Below, piece after piece: positions 1-7,561 of a stretch of DNA of 24,035 nt (positions are counted from its first letter, which is position 1; each line of letters begins with the position of its first letter). Source of the stretch: Zwartia sp. (GTDB lineage Bacteria; Pseudomonadota; Gammaproteobacteria; Burkholderiales; Burkholderiaceae_B). The stretch spans positions 1-24,035 of the forward strand of contig JAURZO010000248.1 of NCBI GenBank assembly GCA_030653405.1, given 5' to 3'. Below the pieces are notes generated by a model, which was not told the origin of the DNA, did no database searches, and worked only from the letters and a program-made list of their open reading frames with translations. The position numbers were made by a program, and so were the translations under genes.

Positions 1-40
1 AATGACGCATGGTGTTCACCTATGAATAACGTGACAATAG

Positions 41-211
41 GTGCATGAAAACGAACACCAACACGGACATGAATATTTCGCCTTTGATCGATCGCGTTGT
101 GAGACTGTTTGTACGCCTTGGGACTACTCGATCGAGCTAAAACCTGAGCGACATACTTTTAATGAACGTCCCGAACAAGTCATGCGTTTCATGTCGCAGA
201 CTGGTGGATAA
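41..211 (+). CDS. Small unrecognised protein, possible
   Basis: An open frame of 56 codons starts with GTG, directly after two in-frame stops (TGA, TAG), and ends with TAA 15 bases before the carbonic anhydrase start. The predicted peptide is His-rich at its start (HENEHQHGHEYF), has a Cys pair (RCETVC) and ends MRFMSQTGG. The composition looks coding, with no rare-codon runs. No clear Shine-Dalgarno sequence precedes the GTG. I do not recognise a family. It could be a genuine small gene co-transcribed with the carbonic anhydrase, or the remnant of a longer gene that lies mostly upstream of the window. Confidence 0.3.
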   Translation: MHENEHQHGHEYFAFDRSRCETVCTPWDYSIELKPERHTFNERPEQVMRFMSQTGG

Positions 212-226
212 CTCTCGGAAATAGCG

Positions 227-946
227 ATGCCAAAACACGACTTAGAGAAATTCATCTCTGGCTTTGAGCGATTTCAAAAAACATACTATGGGGATGATCA
301 TGAGCTGATGACAGAGCTTTCTCAGGCGCAGCACCCACGTACGCTTCTCATCGGTTGTTGTGATTCGCGCGTCGATCCGGCGCATCTCATGGGAGCCGAA
401 TTGGGTGAGCTGTTCATCTCACGTAACGTGGCAAACCTTGTTCCTCCTTGTGAAATCAGTGATGGTGGCCACCATGGCGTCAGCGCAGCGATTCAGTTTG
501 CCGTACAAAATTTGAAAGTCGAGAGAATCATTGTGCTTGGTCACAGCAAATGTGGCGGAATACGCGCGCTCATGGACGACTCTCGCGTCAAAGAGCCGAT
601 TGATTTTATTTCGAGCTGGGTCAGCATCGCTGAGCCTGCCAAGAAGCAAACACTTGCGGCATTCGGTGGCGCACCGCTCGAGGTCAAGTGCAAGGTGTGT
701 GAACAATCCTCGGTACTCAATTCACTCAATAATCTGACGACCTATCCCTGGATAAGGGAGGCCGTGGATGCTGGACGCCTGAGTGTGCATGGATGGTACT
801 TCGATTTGGAGGGGGGGGAGCTGCTGGCTTACGCTAAACGAGTGGGTGCTTTTTTACCTATGGTGTGCGCACTGACCGCGAGCGGGTCGTTTGAGCATGC
901 TGTTAAGACTACACTGACGTCATCATTCATTGATTCCAATACATGA
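227..946 (+). CDS. can: Beta-class carbonic anhydrase
   Basis: Zinc enzyme interconverting CO2 and bicarbonate in the cytoplasm. The 239-residue protein has the beta-class zinc and catalytic signature CCDSRVDP (Cys44 as ligand, Asp46-Arg48 dyad) and the second ligand pair in HSKCGG (His106, Cys109). Its length is usual for the family (about 200-240). The ATG at 227 gives a family-like N-terminus (DLEKFISGFERFQ). Its TGA overlaps the ATG of the narX-like kinase (ATGA), so the two are very probably co-transcribed and translationally coupled. That link suggests it is expressed with the nitrate sensor and may supply bicarbonate or handle CO2 during anaerobic growth; this part is inference. The symbol follows the E. 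coli family name; cynT is an equally usable name. Confidence 0.93.
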   Translation: MPKHDLEKFISGFERFQKTYYGDDHELMTELSQAQHPRTLLIGCCDSRVDPAHLMGAELGELFISRNVANLVPPCEISDGGHHGVSAAIQFAVQNLKVERIIVLGHSKCGGIRALMDDSRVKEPIDFISSWVSIAEPAKKQTLAAFGGAPLEVKCKVCEQSSVLNSLNNLTTYPWIREAVDAGRLSVHGWYFDLEGGELLAYAKRVGAFLPMVCALTASGSFEHAVKTTLTSSFIDSNT

Positions 947-2928
947 CAACCAGCATGAGAGACCTTAACCCATCCGAAACGGGCGTTGCAGCGAGTCAGC
1001 CTACAGCGTTGAACTGGAAGGCGTCGATTGGCCGCAATTATCGGCTCGGCGTGCGTCTGGTCTCTGTTGCGTTGACGACGCTGGTTTTTGGTCTCACGAT
1101 GGTGATGGTGACGTTATGGTTGTCTTGGGCTCTGGAGGGGGCCGCTGCCGCAATCAACGATACAGGCAGTTTAAGAATGCAGTCTGTTCGCATCGGTTTG
1201 ATCATGAGCGACGAAGCGGCTCCGCGCACTGAAATGACGCAACGAGTGGCTCTATTCAATAGTACGCTTGACGCTTTAAGTACAGGTGATCCCCAGCGCC
1301 CCATGAGGTTGCCAAAGTCCGAGGCCGTGCAGCTGCAGTTTGAGCGCGTTCGTTTGCTATGGAATGACGTGCTTGAACCCGCAGTGGTGGCATTCCAGAC
1401 GTCGCCGTCACAAGAACGTATCGCCAAGGTCTATCTTAAAAATCTCCCTGAATTTGTCAGGCAGTCCGATGAACTGGTCTCCTTGATTGAAGCGCAAAAT
1501 GCGCGGGATACGGCACTGTTGCGAGGTTCGCAAATGGCCGTGATCGTTCTGATGATTGCAGGCTGTGTCGGTATCATTTACTTGTTGTATGGCTGGGTCA
1601 TCCGTCCGGTGGAGGCCTTGCGAAGAGGTATTTCCCAAATGACATCGCGCAACTTCACATACCGTGTGCCTGTCGAGGGGGGCGACGAGTTAGGGGAGCT
1701 TGCCGAGGGTTTTAATGATATGGCGGCACAGCTCAATGTTTTGTACACCGAGCTGGAACGTCGCGTTGAGGAGAAAACGCTTCAACTTGCTCAGCAAAAC
1801 AAAGAAATTTCAACGTTATACGAATTTTCAGCCTATTTGAGTCGAGCAGGAAGCTTGGAGGATCGTTGTCAGGGTTTTCTGTCGCGATTAATTGAGTATT
1901 TTGATGCGGACGGTGGCACTGTCAGAATCACCGATCGGCGAAATAATGACCTTCACCTCACTGTGCATCAGGGTCTCTCGCTTGAATTTGTGAAGCAGGA
2001 ACAGTGTCTACACGCAGGAGATTGTTTTTGTGGCGAAGCCGCGCAAAAGGGTGTGACGGTTCTTCATGATTTTCGTCAGTTACCCGTTGAGTTTAGCTTG
2101 CGTTGTCGCGAAGAGGGATTCACAGCGATTGCGATCGCTCAGATCAAGCATGCAGGACAGCAACTCGGCAGTTACACCTTGCATTTTCAGGAGCCACGCG
2201 AATTTTCCGAGGACGACAGGCGTTTGTTCAACACTCTTGGGCAGCACCTGGGCGTCGCGATCGAAAATCAAAGACTTCTTGCCCGTACCAGAGAACTGGC
2301 GATTGCAGAGGAACGAAACCTCGTCGCGCAGGGCTTGCATGACTCTATCGCGCAAGGGCTTAATTTTCTGAAGCTTCAAGTTCAAATGCTGGAGGATTCG
2401 ATTAAAAGAGATGAGAAAGACGAAATTCAGGAGGTCATCAAGCTCATCGAGCTTGGTGTGCGAGAAAGTTATGATGATGTGCGTGAGTTGCTCACCAGTT
2501 TCAGGATCAAGCTAGAGGATGGCGATATCGCCAACGCGCTGCGGATGGCTGCTGAACGGTTCAAAAAACAAACCGGTATTAATGCCTCGGTTGATATCTT
2601 GAATCAGGGACCACCCTTGCCGCCAGAGCAACAGTTACAAGTCTTATTTATTTTGCAAGAAGCATTATCCAACATCCGTAAACATGCCAACGCGCAGAAT
2701 GTTCGCATTTCGCTTGATGATGCCTTTGACTTTAATCTCACCGTGACTGATGATGGACAAGGTTTTGATATGTACGATCCAGAAATTAGTCGTGAACATC
2801 ATATCGGACTCAACATTATGCAGGAACGTGCTGCGAGAATTCACGCCCGACTCGCGGTGAGCTCAACGCCGGGTGAGGGCACCACAGTTTCTCTGACAAT
2901 GACGCAGAGCTATCGCATCACGGCATAA
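943..2928 (+). CDS. narX: Nitrate/nitrite sensor histidine kinase, NarX type
   Basis: Membrane sensor kinase of the NarX/NarQ group, 661 residues. Domains in order: TM1 about 37-60; periplasmic nitrate-binding helix (P-box) at 71-88 containing GSLRMQS, the segment whose Arg binds nitrate in E. coli NarX; periplasmic four-helix region; TM2 about 197-220; HAMP about 218-270; a GAF-like central module with a Cys cluster (Cys355, 361, 363, 388); HisKA_3 dimerisation/phosphoacceptor segment with His466 (GLHDSIAQ); HATPase_c with N-box (ALSNIRKHA, about 574-582), DDGQGFD (603-609) and GEGTT (644-648). It overlaps the carbonic anhydrase by ATGA and is followed after 4 bases by its response regulator. 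The intact P-box makes nitrate or nitrite the likely signal. Confidence 0.92.
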   Translation: MTTSMRDLNPSETGVAASQPTALNWKASIGRNYRLGVRLVSVALTTLVFGLTMVMVTLWLSWALEGAAAAINDTGSLRMQSVRIGLIMSDEAAPRTEMTQRVALFNSTLDALSTGDPQRPMRLPKSEAVQLQFERVRLLWNDVLEPAVVAFQTSPSQERIAKVYLKNLPEFVRQSDELVSLIEAQNARDTALLRGSQMAVIVLMIAGCVGIIYLLYGWVIRPVEALRRGISQMTSRNFTYRVPVEGGDELGELAEGFNDMAAQLNVLYTELERRVEEKTLQLAQQNKEISTLYEFSAYLSRAGSLEDRCQGFLSRLIEYFDADGGTVRITDRRNNDLHLTVHQGLSLEFVKQEQCLHAGDCFCGEAAQKGVTVLHDFRQLPVEFSLRCREEGFTAIAIAQIKHAGQQLGSYTLHFQEPREFSEDDRRLFNTLGQHLGVAIENQRLLARTRELAIAEERNLVAQGLHDSIAQGLNFLKLQVQMLEDSIKRDEKDEIQEVIKLIELGVRESYDDVRELLTSFRIKLEDGDIANALRMAAERFKKQTGINASVDILNQGPPLPPEQQLQVLFILQEALSNIRKHANAQNVRISLDDAFDFNLTVTDDGQGFDMYDPEISREHHIGLNIMQERAARIHARLAVSSTPGEGTTVSLTMTQSYRITA

Positions 2929-2932
2929 ATTC

Positions 2933-3601
2933 ATGACAAATCCTATTCGCGTTCTCTTGGTCGACGATCATGCTTTGTTCCGTAGCGGCATCAAGCTCCT
3001 TTTGCAACGGCAAGATGATTTTGAAGTCATTGGTGAGGCCTCCGATAGCATTGAGGGAATCAAACGCGCCAAGGCCTTAAAGCCAGATATTGTGCTGCTG
3101 GATTTACATATGCCTGGTCTGTCGGGTTTGGATGCCATCAAATTAATTCACGAAGAGGTGCCCGCCTGTCATATCATTTTATTGACAGTATCCGAAGAGG
3201 GTGATGATCTCACGACAGCGCTAAAAAATGGTGCGGCGGGATATTTGCTAAAAAATATCGATGCAGAGTTTTTTCTGAGCGCGCTCAGGAGAGCTATGCA
3301 GGGAGATTCAGTGATCTCGAATGAAATGACCGCTAAGCTGGTGGCGAATTTACGCCGTGGTCATGTTGCGCCAGCAGAAGAGGTGAGTAAACTGACTCCG
3401 CGCGAGTGCGATATCTTGGCTCAAGTCGCCACTGGTCTAAGTAACAAGGAAATTGCGCGCACGTTAGACTTAGCTGAGAGCACCGTTAAAATTCATTTAC
3501 AGAGTATTTTGAAAAAGTTGAATTTGTCGAATCGTGTGCAGGCAGCGATTTATGCGGTGGAGAGAGGTCTTGCGGCGAATCGCAATGATCGACCCCAGTA
3601 G
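2933..3601 (+). CDS. narL: Response regulator, NarL/FixJ family
   Basis: Cytoplasmic DNA-binding response regulator of 222 residues, the expected partner of the preceding kinase. The receiver domain has the acidic pair Asp11-Asp12, phosphoacceptor Asp57 (LLDLHMPG), Thr85 and Lys107. The LuxR-type HTH spans about 152-212 (LTPRECDILAQVATGLSNKE). It starts 4 bases after narX with no good ribosome binding site, consistent with coupled translation. NarL family members control nitrate-respiration and fermentation genes by binding TACYYMT-like heptamers. Its last 116 bases overlap, on the opposite strand, the predicted 3' end of the Crp/Fnr-type regulator gene. Confidence 0.92.
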   Translation: MTNPIRVLLVDDHALFRSGIKLLLQRQDDFEVIGEASDSIEGIKRAKALKPDIVLLDLHMPGLSGLDAIKLIHEEVPACHIILLTVSEEGDDLTTALKNGAAGYLLKNIDAEFFLSALRRAMQGDSVISNEMTAKLVANLRRGHVAPAEEVSKLTPRECDILAQVATGLSNKEIARTLDLAESTVKIHLQSILKKLNLSNRVQAAIYAVERGLAANRNDRPQ

Positions 3602-4289
3602 GTCGGACAACAGGATTCTTGGGTGCATACTTTTCAAGAGCAGACTGGTTCGTGATGCTCACTTTGTTATTCGCGACTTCGATACAGTTTTCCTCACACA
3701 GCTGATGGAAGGCACGAGAGAGCGTCTCTGGCTGTAACCCTAATTTTGAGGCGATTGTCCGCTTAGGCAAGGTCAGATAAAGTTCAGTTTTTTGATCTGC
3801 ATGGCGCAAAATATAGTCAGCCAGACGCTCGGTCGCCGAATGCAGATTAACAATCTCGATATCATGCAGCAGCGTTTCAAAACGTTGCGCCAACCCTTTT
3901 ACGATTCTCGTCATAAAGAGCGTGTTCGTACTCATCAAAGTGCTGATAGCCTTGTGCGAAATCCAGATTAAAAGTGCATCCTCGATCGCTTGAGCATCAC
4001 TCATATAAGGATGATTTAAAAACATCACTGCTTCGCCAAATTGTTGACCAGGGCCGAAAAATTCTATGACCTTGTCACGCTGCTCCGTGCCAGGAATGGA
4101 AACCTTGATTTGTCCCGTAATCGCGACATAGAGTCCCGTTGCGTGTACCCCACGCTTAAACACATGCTCAGACTTGCGCACTCGAACTAAAAGCGCGTTG
4201 CGGGCAAGTTCGTGGCGATCCTCATCACTGACTTCTGTGAATAATTCCAGATGGGACAGTAACTGATCGATTGAGATCTGGTTCGCCAT
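3486..4289 (-). CDS. dnr: Crp/Fnr family regulator, Dnr/NNR-like
   Basis: Transcription factor of 267 residues. The cyclic-nucleotide-binding fold spans about 10-120, the dimerisation helix about 121-150, and the winged HTH about 172-215. The recognition helix (QPETLSRAFHQL) carries Glu188, Ser191 and Arg192, the E-x-x-S-R pattern of regulators that read TTGAT-N4-ATCAA. It lacks the N-terminal Cys cluster of FNR/ANR, so it should not hold a 4Fe-4S cluster. With the NO-related neighbours this fits the DNR/NNR group (haem/NO sensing), which is inference. A normal family protein would end near residue 226; residues about 228-267 are low-complexity and are encoded antisense to the narL HTH. The start lies 5 bases after the nrdG stop, with the SD-like AGGTAA overlapping that stop, so it is the last gene of the nrdD operon. 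Confidence 0.85.
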   Translation of the reverse strand: MANQISIDQLLSHLELFTEVSDEDRHELARNALLVRVRKSEHVFKRGVHATGLYVAITGQIKVSIPGTEQRDKVIEFFGPGQQFGEAVMFLNHPYMSDAQAIEDALLIWISHKAISTLMSTNTLFMTRIVKGLAQRFETLLHDIEIVNLHSATERLADYILRHADQKTELYLTLPKRTIASKLGLQPETLSRAFHQLCEENCIEVANNKVSITNQSALEKYAPKNPVVRPTGVDHCDSPQDLSPPHKSLPAHDSTNSTFSKYSVNEF

Positions 4290-4294
4290 AAACT

Positions 4295-4999
4295 TTACCT
4301 GTAGGAGAATTTTCCAAACAATCCCTGTAGTGTGTTTAGTGCAGATTGACTCAGTGATACAGAGGTTGCCTGTGATTCAATATTTCTGAATCGTTGTATT
4401 GCATATTCCCTCACACCTCGCGCGGAAAGGCTTTGCGCTAGATCAATTAATTCCATTTCAGTCAGCCACTCCGGTGACCAGGTGGTTCGACATTCAAATT
4501 GACCACCCCAGTCGAGTAAGAGGTTTAAAGATTCGTTTGCTCGCGCAAAGCTGCCCCGACTGCCTGTGAGTTGATCGTAGGCCCGCTCAGAGGTCTTAAT
4601 ATCGAGCGCGACCCAAGAGAGTTTGGGCAGCAGCTCGGACAGGCGCGCGGGATAGATGCCTGCGGTGTGAACAGCAACCTCAAATCCGAGATGACCTAAC
4701 GCATCCACCATGGTCGCGCAACCTTGATCGACAAGGGGTTCACCCCCGGACAGAACCACGCCGTCGAGTAGACCTTTGCGATGCGATAGCCGCTCTAGTA
4801 TGTCCTTCCAGTCGGCCTGTGATTGTCGGCTTTGCAGATGGGGGTTGTGGCAATAATGGCAGCGCCAGGAACAGCCTGAGATAAAGAGCGTAGCAGCCAG
4901 TTTGCCGGGCCAGTCTACCGTCGAGAAGGGGACGAAGCCCCCGATGACAGGATTTTTATGCTGAAGATTTTTTTGGCTCGATAAAGAATATTCGTTCAT
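4295..4999 (-). CDS. nrdG: Anaerobic ribonucleotide reductase activating protein (radical SAM)
   Basis: Radical-SAM activase that installs the glycyl radical on class III ribonucleotide reductase. The 234-residue protein shows GFVPFSTVDWPG near the N-terminus, the 4Fe-4S/SAM motif CSWRCHYC (C-x3-C-x2-C: Cys43, 47, 50) and the SAM-binding GGEP at about 86-89. The N-terminal sequence and length resemble the NrdG2 type (TIGR02495) rather than the short E. coli NrdG. The ATG at 4999 is preceded by AAGGGCGAG, which lies inside the upstream glycyl-radical ORF. The two genes overlap by 44 bases, so translation is probably coupled. It lies downstream of nrdD and upstream of dnr in one operon. Confidence 0.92.
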   Translation of the reverse strand: MNEYSLSSQKNLQHKNPVIGGFVPFSTVDWPGKLAATLFISGCSWRCHYCHNPHLQSRQSQADWKDILERLSHRKGLLDGVVLSGGEPLVDQGCATMVDALGHLGFEVAVHTAGIYPARLSELLPKLSWVALDIKTSERAYDQLTGSRGSFARANESLNLLLDWGGQFECRTTWSPEWLTEMELIDLAQSLSARGVREYAIQRFRNIESQATSVSLSQSALNTLQGLFGKFSYR

Positions 5000-5147
5000 T
5001 GAACTCGCCCTTTTTACCGGTGTTAAACGAACTGACTGGACGGTGATAACCCATGACGCGTGTCCATATTTCGCATCTCGTTCTTTTGTGATCGGCTAGC
5101 ACCATGGTTGCGACGTTCTTGGCGCTGTTCTTTAGTGTGGATTGCAT
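4956..5147 (-). CDS. nrdD: Separate glycyl-radical segment of class III ribonucleotide reductase
   Basis: A 63-residue ORF encoding what is normally the C-terminal end of NrdD. Residues about 22-54 contain TRCEIWTRVMGYHRPVSSFN followed by a GKKGEF turn. RVMGY matches the R-V/T-x-G-Y glycyl-radical site, so Gly33 is the predicted radical residue. The ATG at 5147 has an excellent SD (AGGAG, six bases upstream) and starts 15 bases after the nrdD stop. It is in the same frame as nrdD, separated by TAA and five codons. Translated alone it would be a small radical subunit joining the 585-residue NrdD, comparable in concept to GrcA/YfiD of pyruvate formate-lyase. The alternatives are stop-codon readthrough or a recent nonsense mutation. 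Its 3' end overlaps nrdG by 44 bases. Confidence 0.82.
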   Translation of the reverse strand: MQSTLKNSAKNVATMVLADHKRTRCEIWTRVMGYHRPVSSFNTGKKGEFNERIFFIEPKKSSA

Positions 5148-5162
5148 TGAAATCTCCTGAGG

Positions 5163-6920
5163 TTATGCAGCTTGGGCGATGTTTTCTTTGGCCAAGAGTT
5201 CGTCGTCGCACTTTGGACAGAACTCATGGTGGCCTGACAAATAGCCGTGATTGGGGCAGATGGAAAAAGTCGGGGTGATGGTGAGGTACGGAATTTTGAA
5301 ATTTGTGAGCGCGCGCTTGACGAGTGCTTTGCATGCATCCGCACTGGACAAAGCTTCGTTCATATAAAGATGTAAAACAGTGCCGCCGGTGTATTTCGCT
5401 TGCAGCGTTTCCTGTAAGTACAGTGCTTCAAAAGGATCGTCTGTATAACCAACAGGCAGTTGACTTGAATTGGTGTAGTAGGGCTGTTCAGCGCTACCTG
5501 CTTGCAGAATGTCTGCCCAGCGGTTTTTATCTTCCCGAGCGAAACGGTAGGTGGTGCCTTCCGCCGGCGTGGCTTCCAGATTGTAAAGATGACCGGTCTC
5601 CTCCTGGAACTCAGTCATGCGCAGCCGTACATGATCGAGAATTCTGTGCGCCATCGCCTGACCTGTTTGCGAGGTAATGTCATCACGATCGTGACTAAAA
5701 TTTCTAAGCATTTCATTCAAGCCGTTGACGCCGAGTGTGCTGAAGTGATTACGTAACGTTCCAAGGTAACGCTTTGTATAGGGGTAGAGTCCTTCATCGA
5801 TGTATTTCTGTACGGTCTTGCGTTTGCATTCCAGTACATCGCGTCCAAGATTCAATAGCGCATCAAGCCTCAAGAGCAGAGCCGCTTCATCGCCTGCATA
5901 CAGATACCCGAGTCGTGCGCAATTGATGGTGACGACACCCACACTGCCCGTTTGTTCAGCTGAGCCAAACAAGCCATTTCCCCTTTTGAGTAACTCTCGC
6001 AAATCGAGTTGCAGTCTGCAGCACATAGACCGAACCATGTGCGGTTCAAGATCCGAATTTAAAAAGTTTTGAAAGTAAGGCAGGCCGTACTTGGCTGTCA
6101 TTTCAAATAACGGTGATGTATTGGGATGTTCCCACGGAAAATCTTTAGTGATGTTGTAGGTTGGGATTGGAAACGTAAAGGCGCGTCCCATGGCGTCACC
6201 TTTCATCATGACTTCGATGTAAGCACGGTTAATCATGTCCATCTCGTCCTGGAGCTCGCCATATGCAAAAGGCATTTCCTGGCCACCGATGTAAGGAATT
6301 TGTTCCCTAAGATCTGCCGGGCAAGTCCAGTCAAACGTCAGATTGGTAAAGGGAGTTTGCGTTCCCCAGCGACTTGGCACGTTCAGGTTGTAAATCAGCT
6401 CTTGCATGCATTGACGCACCTGTGCGTAGTTCATTGCGTCTGTGCGGACAAACGGTGCCATATAAGTATCAAAGGAGCTAAAGGCCTGGGCGCCCGCCCA
6501 TTCGTTTTGTAGCGTCCCCAGAAAATTAACGATTTGTCCGATTGCCGCAGACATATGTTTCGCGGGTAATGCCTCAACTTTTCCGGGTACACCGTTAAAG
6601 CCCTCTGTGAGGAGTTGCCTCAGAGACCATCCTGCGCAATAGCCCGACAACATGTCCAGATCATGAATGTGAATGTCTCCATTACGGTGAGCGTGTCCCG
6701 CCTGAGGAGAAAAGATGTGTGAGAGCCAATAGTTCGCAGTGACTTTACCCGCGACGTTTAGGATCAGTCCACCGAGACTGTAGCCTTGGTTGGCATTTGC
6801 ATTGACGCGCCAGTCTCGTTGTTCAAGATATTCGTCCATTGCATGTTCGACATCAATGCTGATGCGAGGCGCTGAAATTGACGGATCGTTGCTAGTGTCT
6901 GAAATCGTGGTGGGCTTCAT
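5163..6920 (-). CDS. nrdD: Class III anaerobic ribonucleoside-triphosphate reductase, catalytic part
   Basis: Oxygen-independent enzyme making dNTPs from NTPs. The 585 residues cover the ten-stranded barrel: GYCAGWSLRQ with Cys95 (equivalent of the T4 active-site Cys79), SMCCRLQLD with Cys300/301 (thiyl finger-loop Cys), RGNGLFGS and GSVGVVTINCARLGY. Near the end is the zinc site CPNHGY...FCPKCD (Cys555, His558, Cys568, Cys571). The protein then stops: the glycyl-radical segment is in the next ORF. It also lacks the roughly 90-residue N-terminal ATP-cone of E. coli-type NrdD, so dATP inhibition of the usual kind is not expected. The ATG at 6920 lies three bases from a NrdR-like box that overlaps its weak SD (GAGTG). 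Operon order: nrdD, radical ORF, nrdG, dnr. Confidence 0.93.
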   Translation of the reverse strand: MKPTTISDTSNDPSISAPRISIDVEHAMDEYLEQRDWRVNANANQGYSLGGLILNVAGKVTANYWLSHIFSPQAGHAHRNGDIHIHDLDMLSGYCAGWSLRQLLTEGFNGVPGKVEALPAKHMSAAIGQIVNFLGTLQNEWAGAQAFSSFDTYMAPFVRTDAMNYAQVRQCMQELIYNLNVPSRWGTQTPFTNLTFDWTCPADLREQIPYIGGQEMPFAYGELQDEMDMINRAYIEVMMKGDAMGRAFTFPIPTYNITKDFPWEHPNTSPLFEMTAKYGLPYFQNFLNSDLEPHMVRSMCCRLQLDLRELLKRGNGLFGSAEQTGSVGVVTINCARLGYLYAGDEAALLLRLDALLNLGRDVLECKRKTVQKYIDEGLYPYTKRYLGTLRNHFSTLGVNGLNEMLRNFSHDRDDITSQTGQAMAHRILDHVRLRMTEFQEETGHLYNLEATPAEGTTYRFAREDKNRWADILQAGSAEQPYYTNSSQLPVGYTDDPFEALYLQETLQAKYTGGTVLHLYMNEALSSADACKALVKRALTNFKIPYLTITPTFSICPNHGYLSGHHEFCPKCDDELLAKENIAQAA

Positions 6921-6923
6921 GAT

Positions 6924-6939
6924 GCACTCTATGTTGTGT
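6924..6939 (-). promoter_or_regulatory. NrdR-like box 2, overlapping the nrdD ribosome binding site
   Basis: On the minus strand this reads ACACAACATAGAGTGC, matching 12 of 16 positions of the NrdR box. It starts exactly 32 bp after box 1 and ends three bases before the nrdD ATG, so bound repressor would cover the translation-start region of the template. The match alone is modest; the spacing is what makes it convincing. Confidence 0.65.
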
Positions 6940-6955
6940 TATTGAGTGAATCCTA

Positions 6956-6971
6956 ACACCACATATTGTGT
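6956..6971 (-). promoter_or_regulatory. NrdR-like box 1 upstream of nrdD
   Basis: On the minus strand this reads ACACAATATGTGGTGT, differing at only two positions from the palindromic NrdR box (ACACAATATATTGTGT). It lies upstream of nrdD and 32 bp from a second, weaker copy. NrdR is the ATP/dATP-sensing repressor of ribonucleotide reductase genes and typically binds two boxes about 31-32 bp apart. Confidence 0.75.
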
Positions 6972-6994
6972 TTCAATGCATCTTGATTATTTCT

Positions 6995-7561
6995 TTATTG
7001 ATCTTTTTTGAATTGCTTGACCTGAGTCAAGGTGCGTCGTTTTGCCATACGCTGACCGATCGTGTTTAGCGTATCTGGCGCCAAGGCTTCTGCGTATGGA
7101 TATATAAATTTTTCTTCGCGGTCCGCGTGCGCGGTGTAGGTGATGGCGAAGGTGTTCAGGCATTGAGGAGGAGGTGTTGCGATGTCTCGAAGCAATGCAT
7201 TCAACCAAGTCGCTATTTGATGCCATAGCGCTGTGAGTTGTACATGTTCAGCTTCGAGTTCTTGAAGATTGCGGTGTAGCACCTCGTGCTCTGTTACACC
7301 GAGTCTTTCGATACTCAAATTTCGGAGTGCTGGAAACAGATCATCCTCTTCATCTTCATGATGAAGTGGTGCGGCAATGGTGAAATAGCGCAGCACCGAT
7401 TCAGCGGCTTCTTTGGCCGCTGCGTCGATACTGCTTTTTTCCATGTGTCGCCCGAGTCTTTGAGTCAGCCTGGCAAAGCGCCTGACTTTTTCATGACAAA
7501 GCTCCAACATTTCAATTGGCGAATCGAAGCTGGCGCTGCGGGTGTGGAAAAGATCGCTCAC
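6995..7561 (-). CDS. Hemerythrin HHE-domain protein
   Basis: A 188-residue all-helical hemerythrin-like protein that probably binds a di-iron centre in the cytoplasm. Candidate ligands lie in LCHEKVRRF (helix 1), APLHHEDEEDDLFPAL (helix 2, H-H-E pattern), EHEVLHRNL/EAEHVQL (helix 3) and YTAHADREEKFIYPYAE (helix 4). Its ATG overlaps the stop of the RIC gene (ATGA), so the two are translationally coupled and probably work together. Proposed role: O2/NO/ROS-responsive iron binding or help with Fe-S repair; this is inference from context. It lies 74 bases upstream of nrdD on the same strand, so read-through from the sigma-54 promoter into nrdD is possible. No Cys-rich N-terminal RIC domain is present, so it is not a second RIC. 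Confidence 0.85.
   Translation of the reverse strand: MSDLFHTRSASFDSPIEMLELCHEKVRRFARLTQRLGRHMEKSSIDAAAKEAAESVLRYFTIAAPLHHEDEEDDLFPALRNLSIERLGVTEHEVLHRNLQELEAEHVQLTALWHQIATWLNALLRDIATPPPQCLNTFAITYTAHADREEKFIYPYAEALAPDTLNTIGQRMAKRRTLTQVKQFKKDQ

Noticed and set aside
5148..5165. Frameshift or error as the cause of the split nrdD
   Set aside because: There is no frame change: one in-frame TAA only. The strong AGGAG correctly placed before the new ATG makes a plain sequencing error less likely, though a nonsense mutation cannot be excluded.
5023..5211. Second minus-strand ORF over the nrdD-nrdG junction
   Set aside because: It is in another frame from the glycyl-radical motif, has no SD and no recognisable content.
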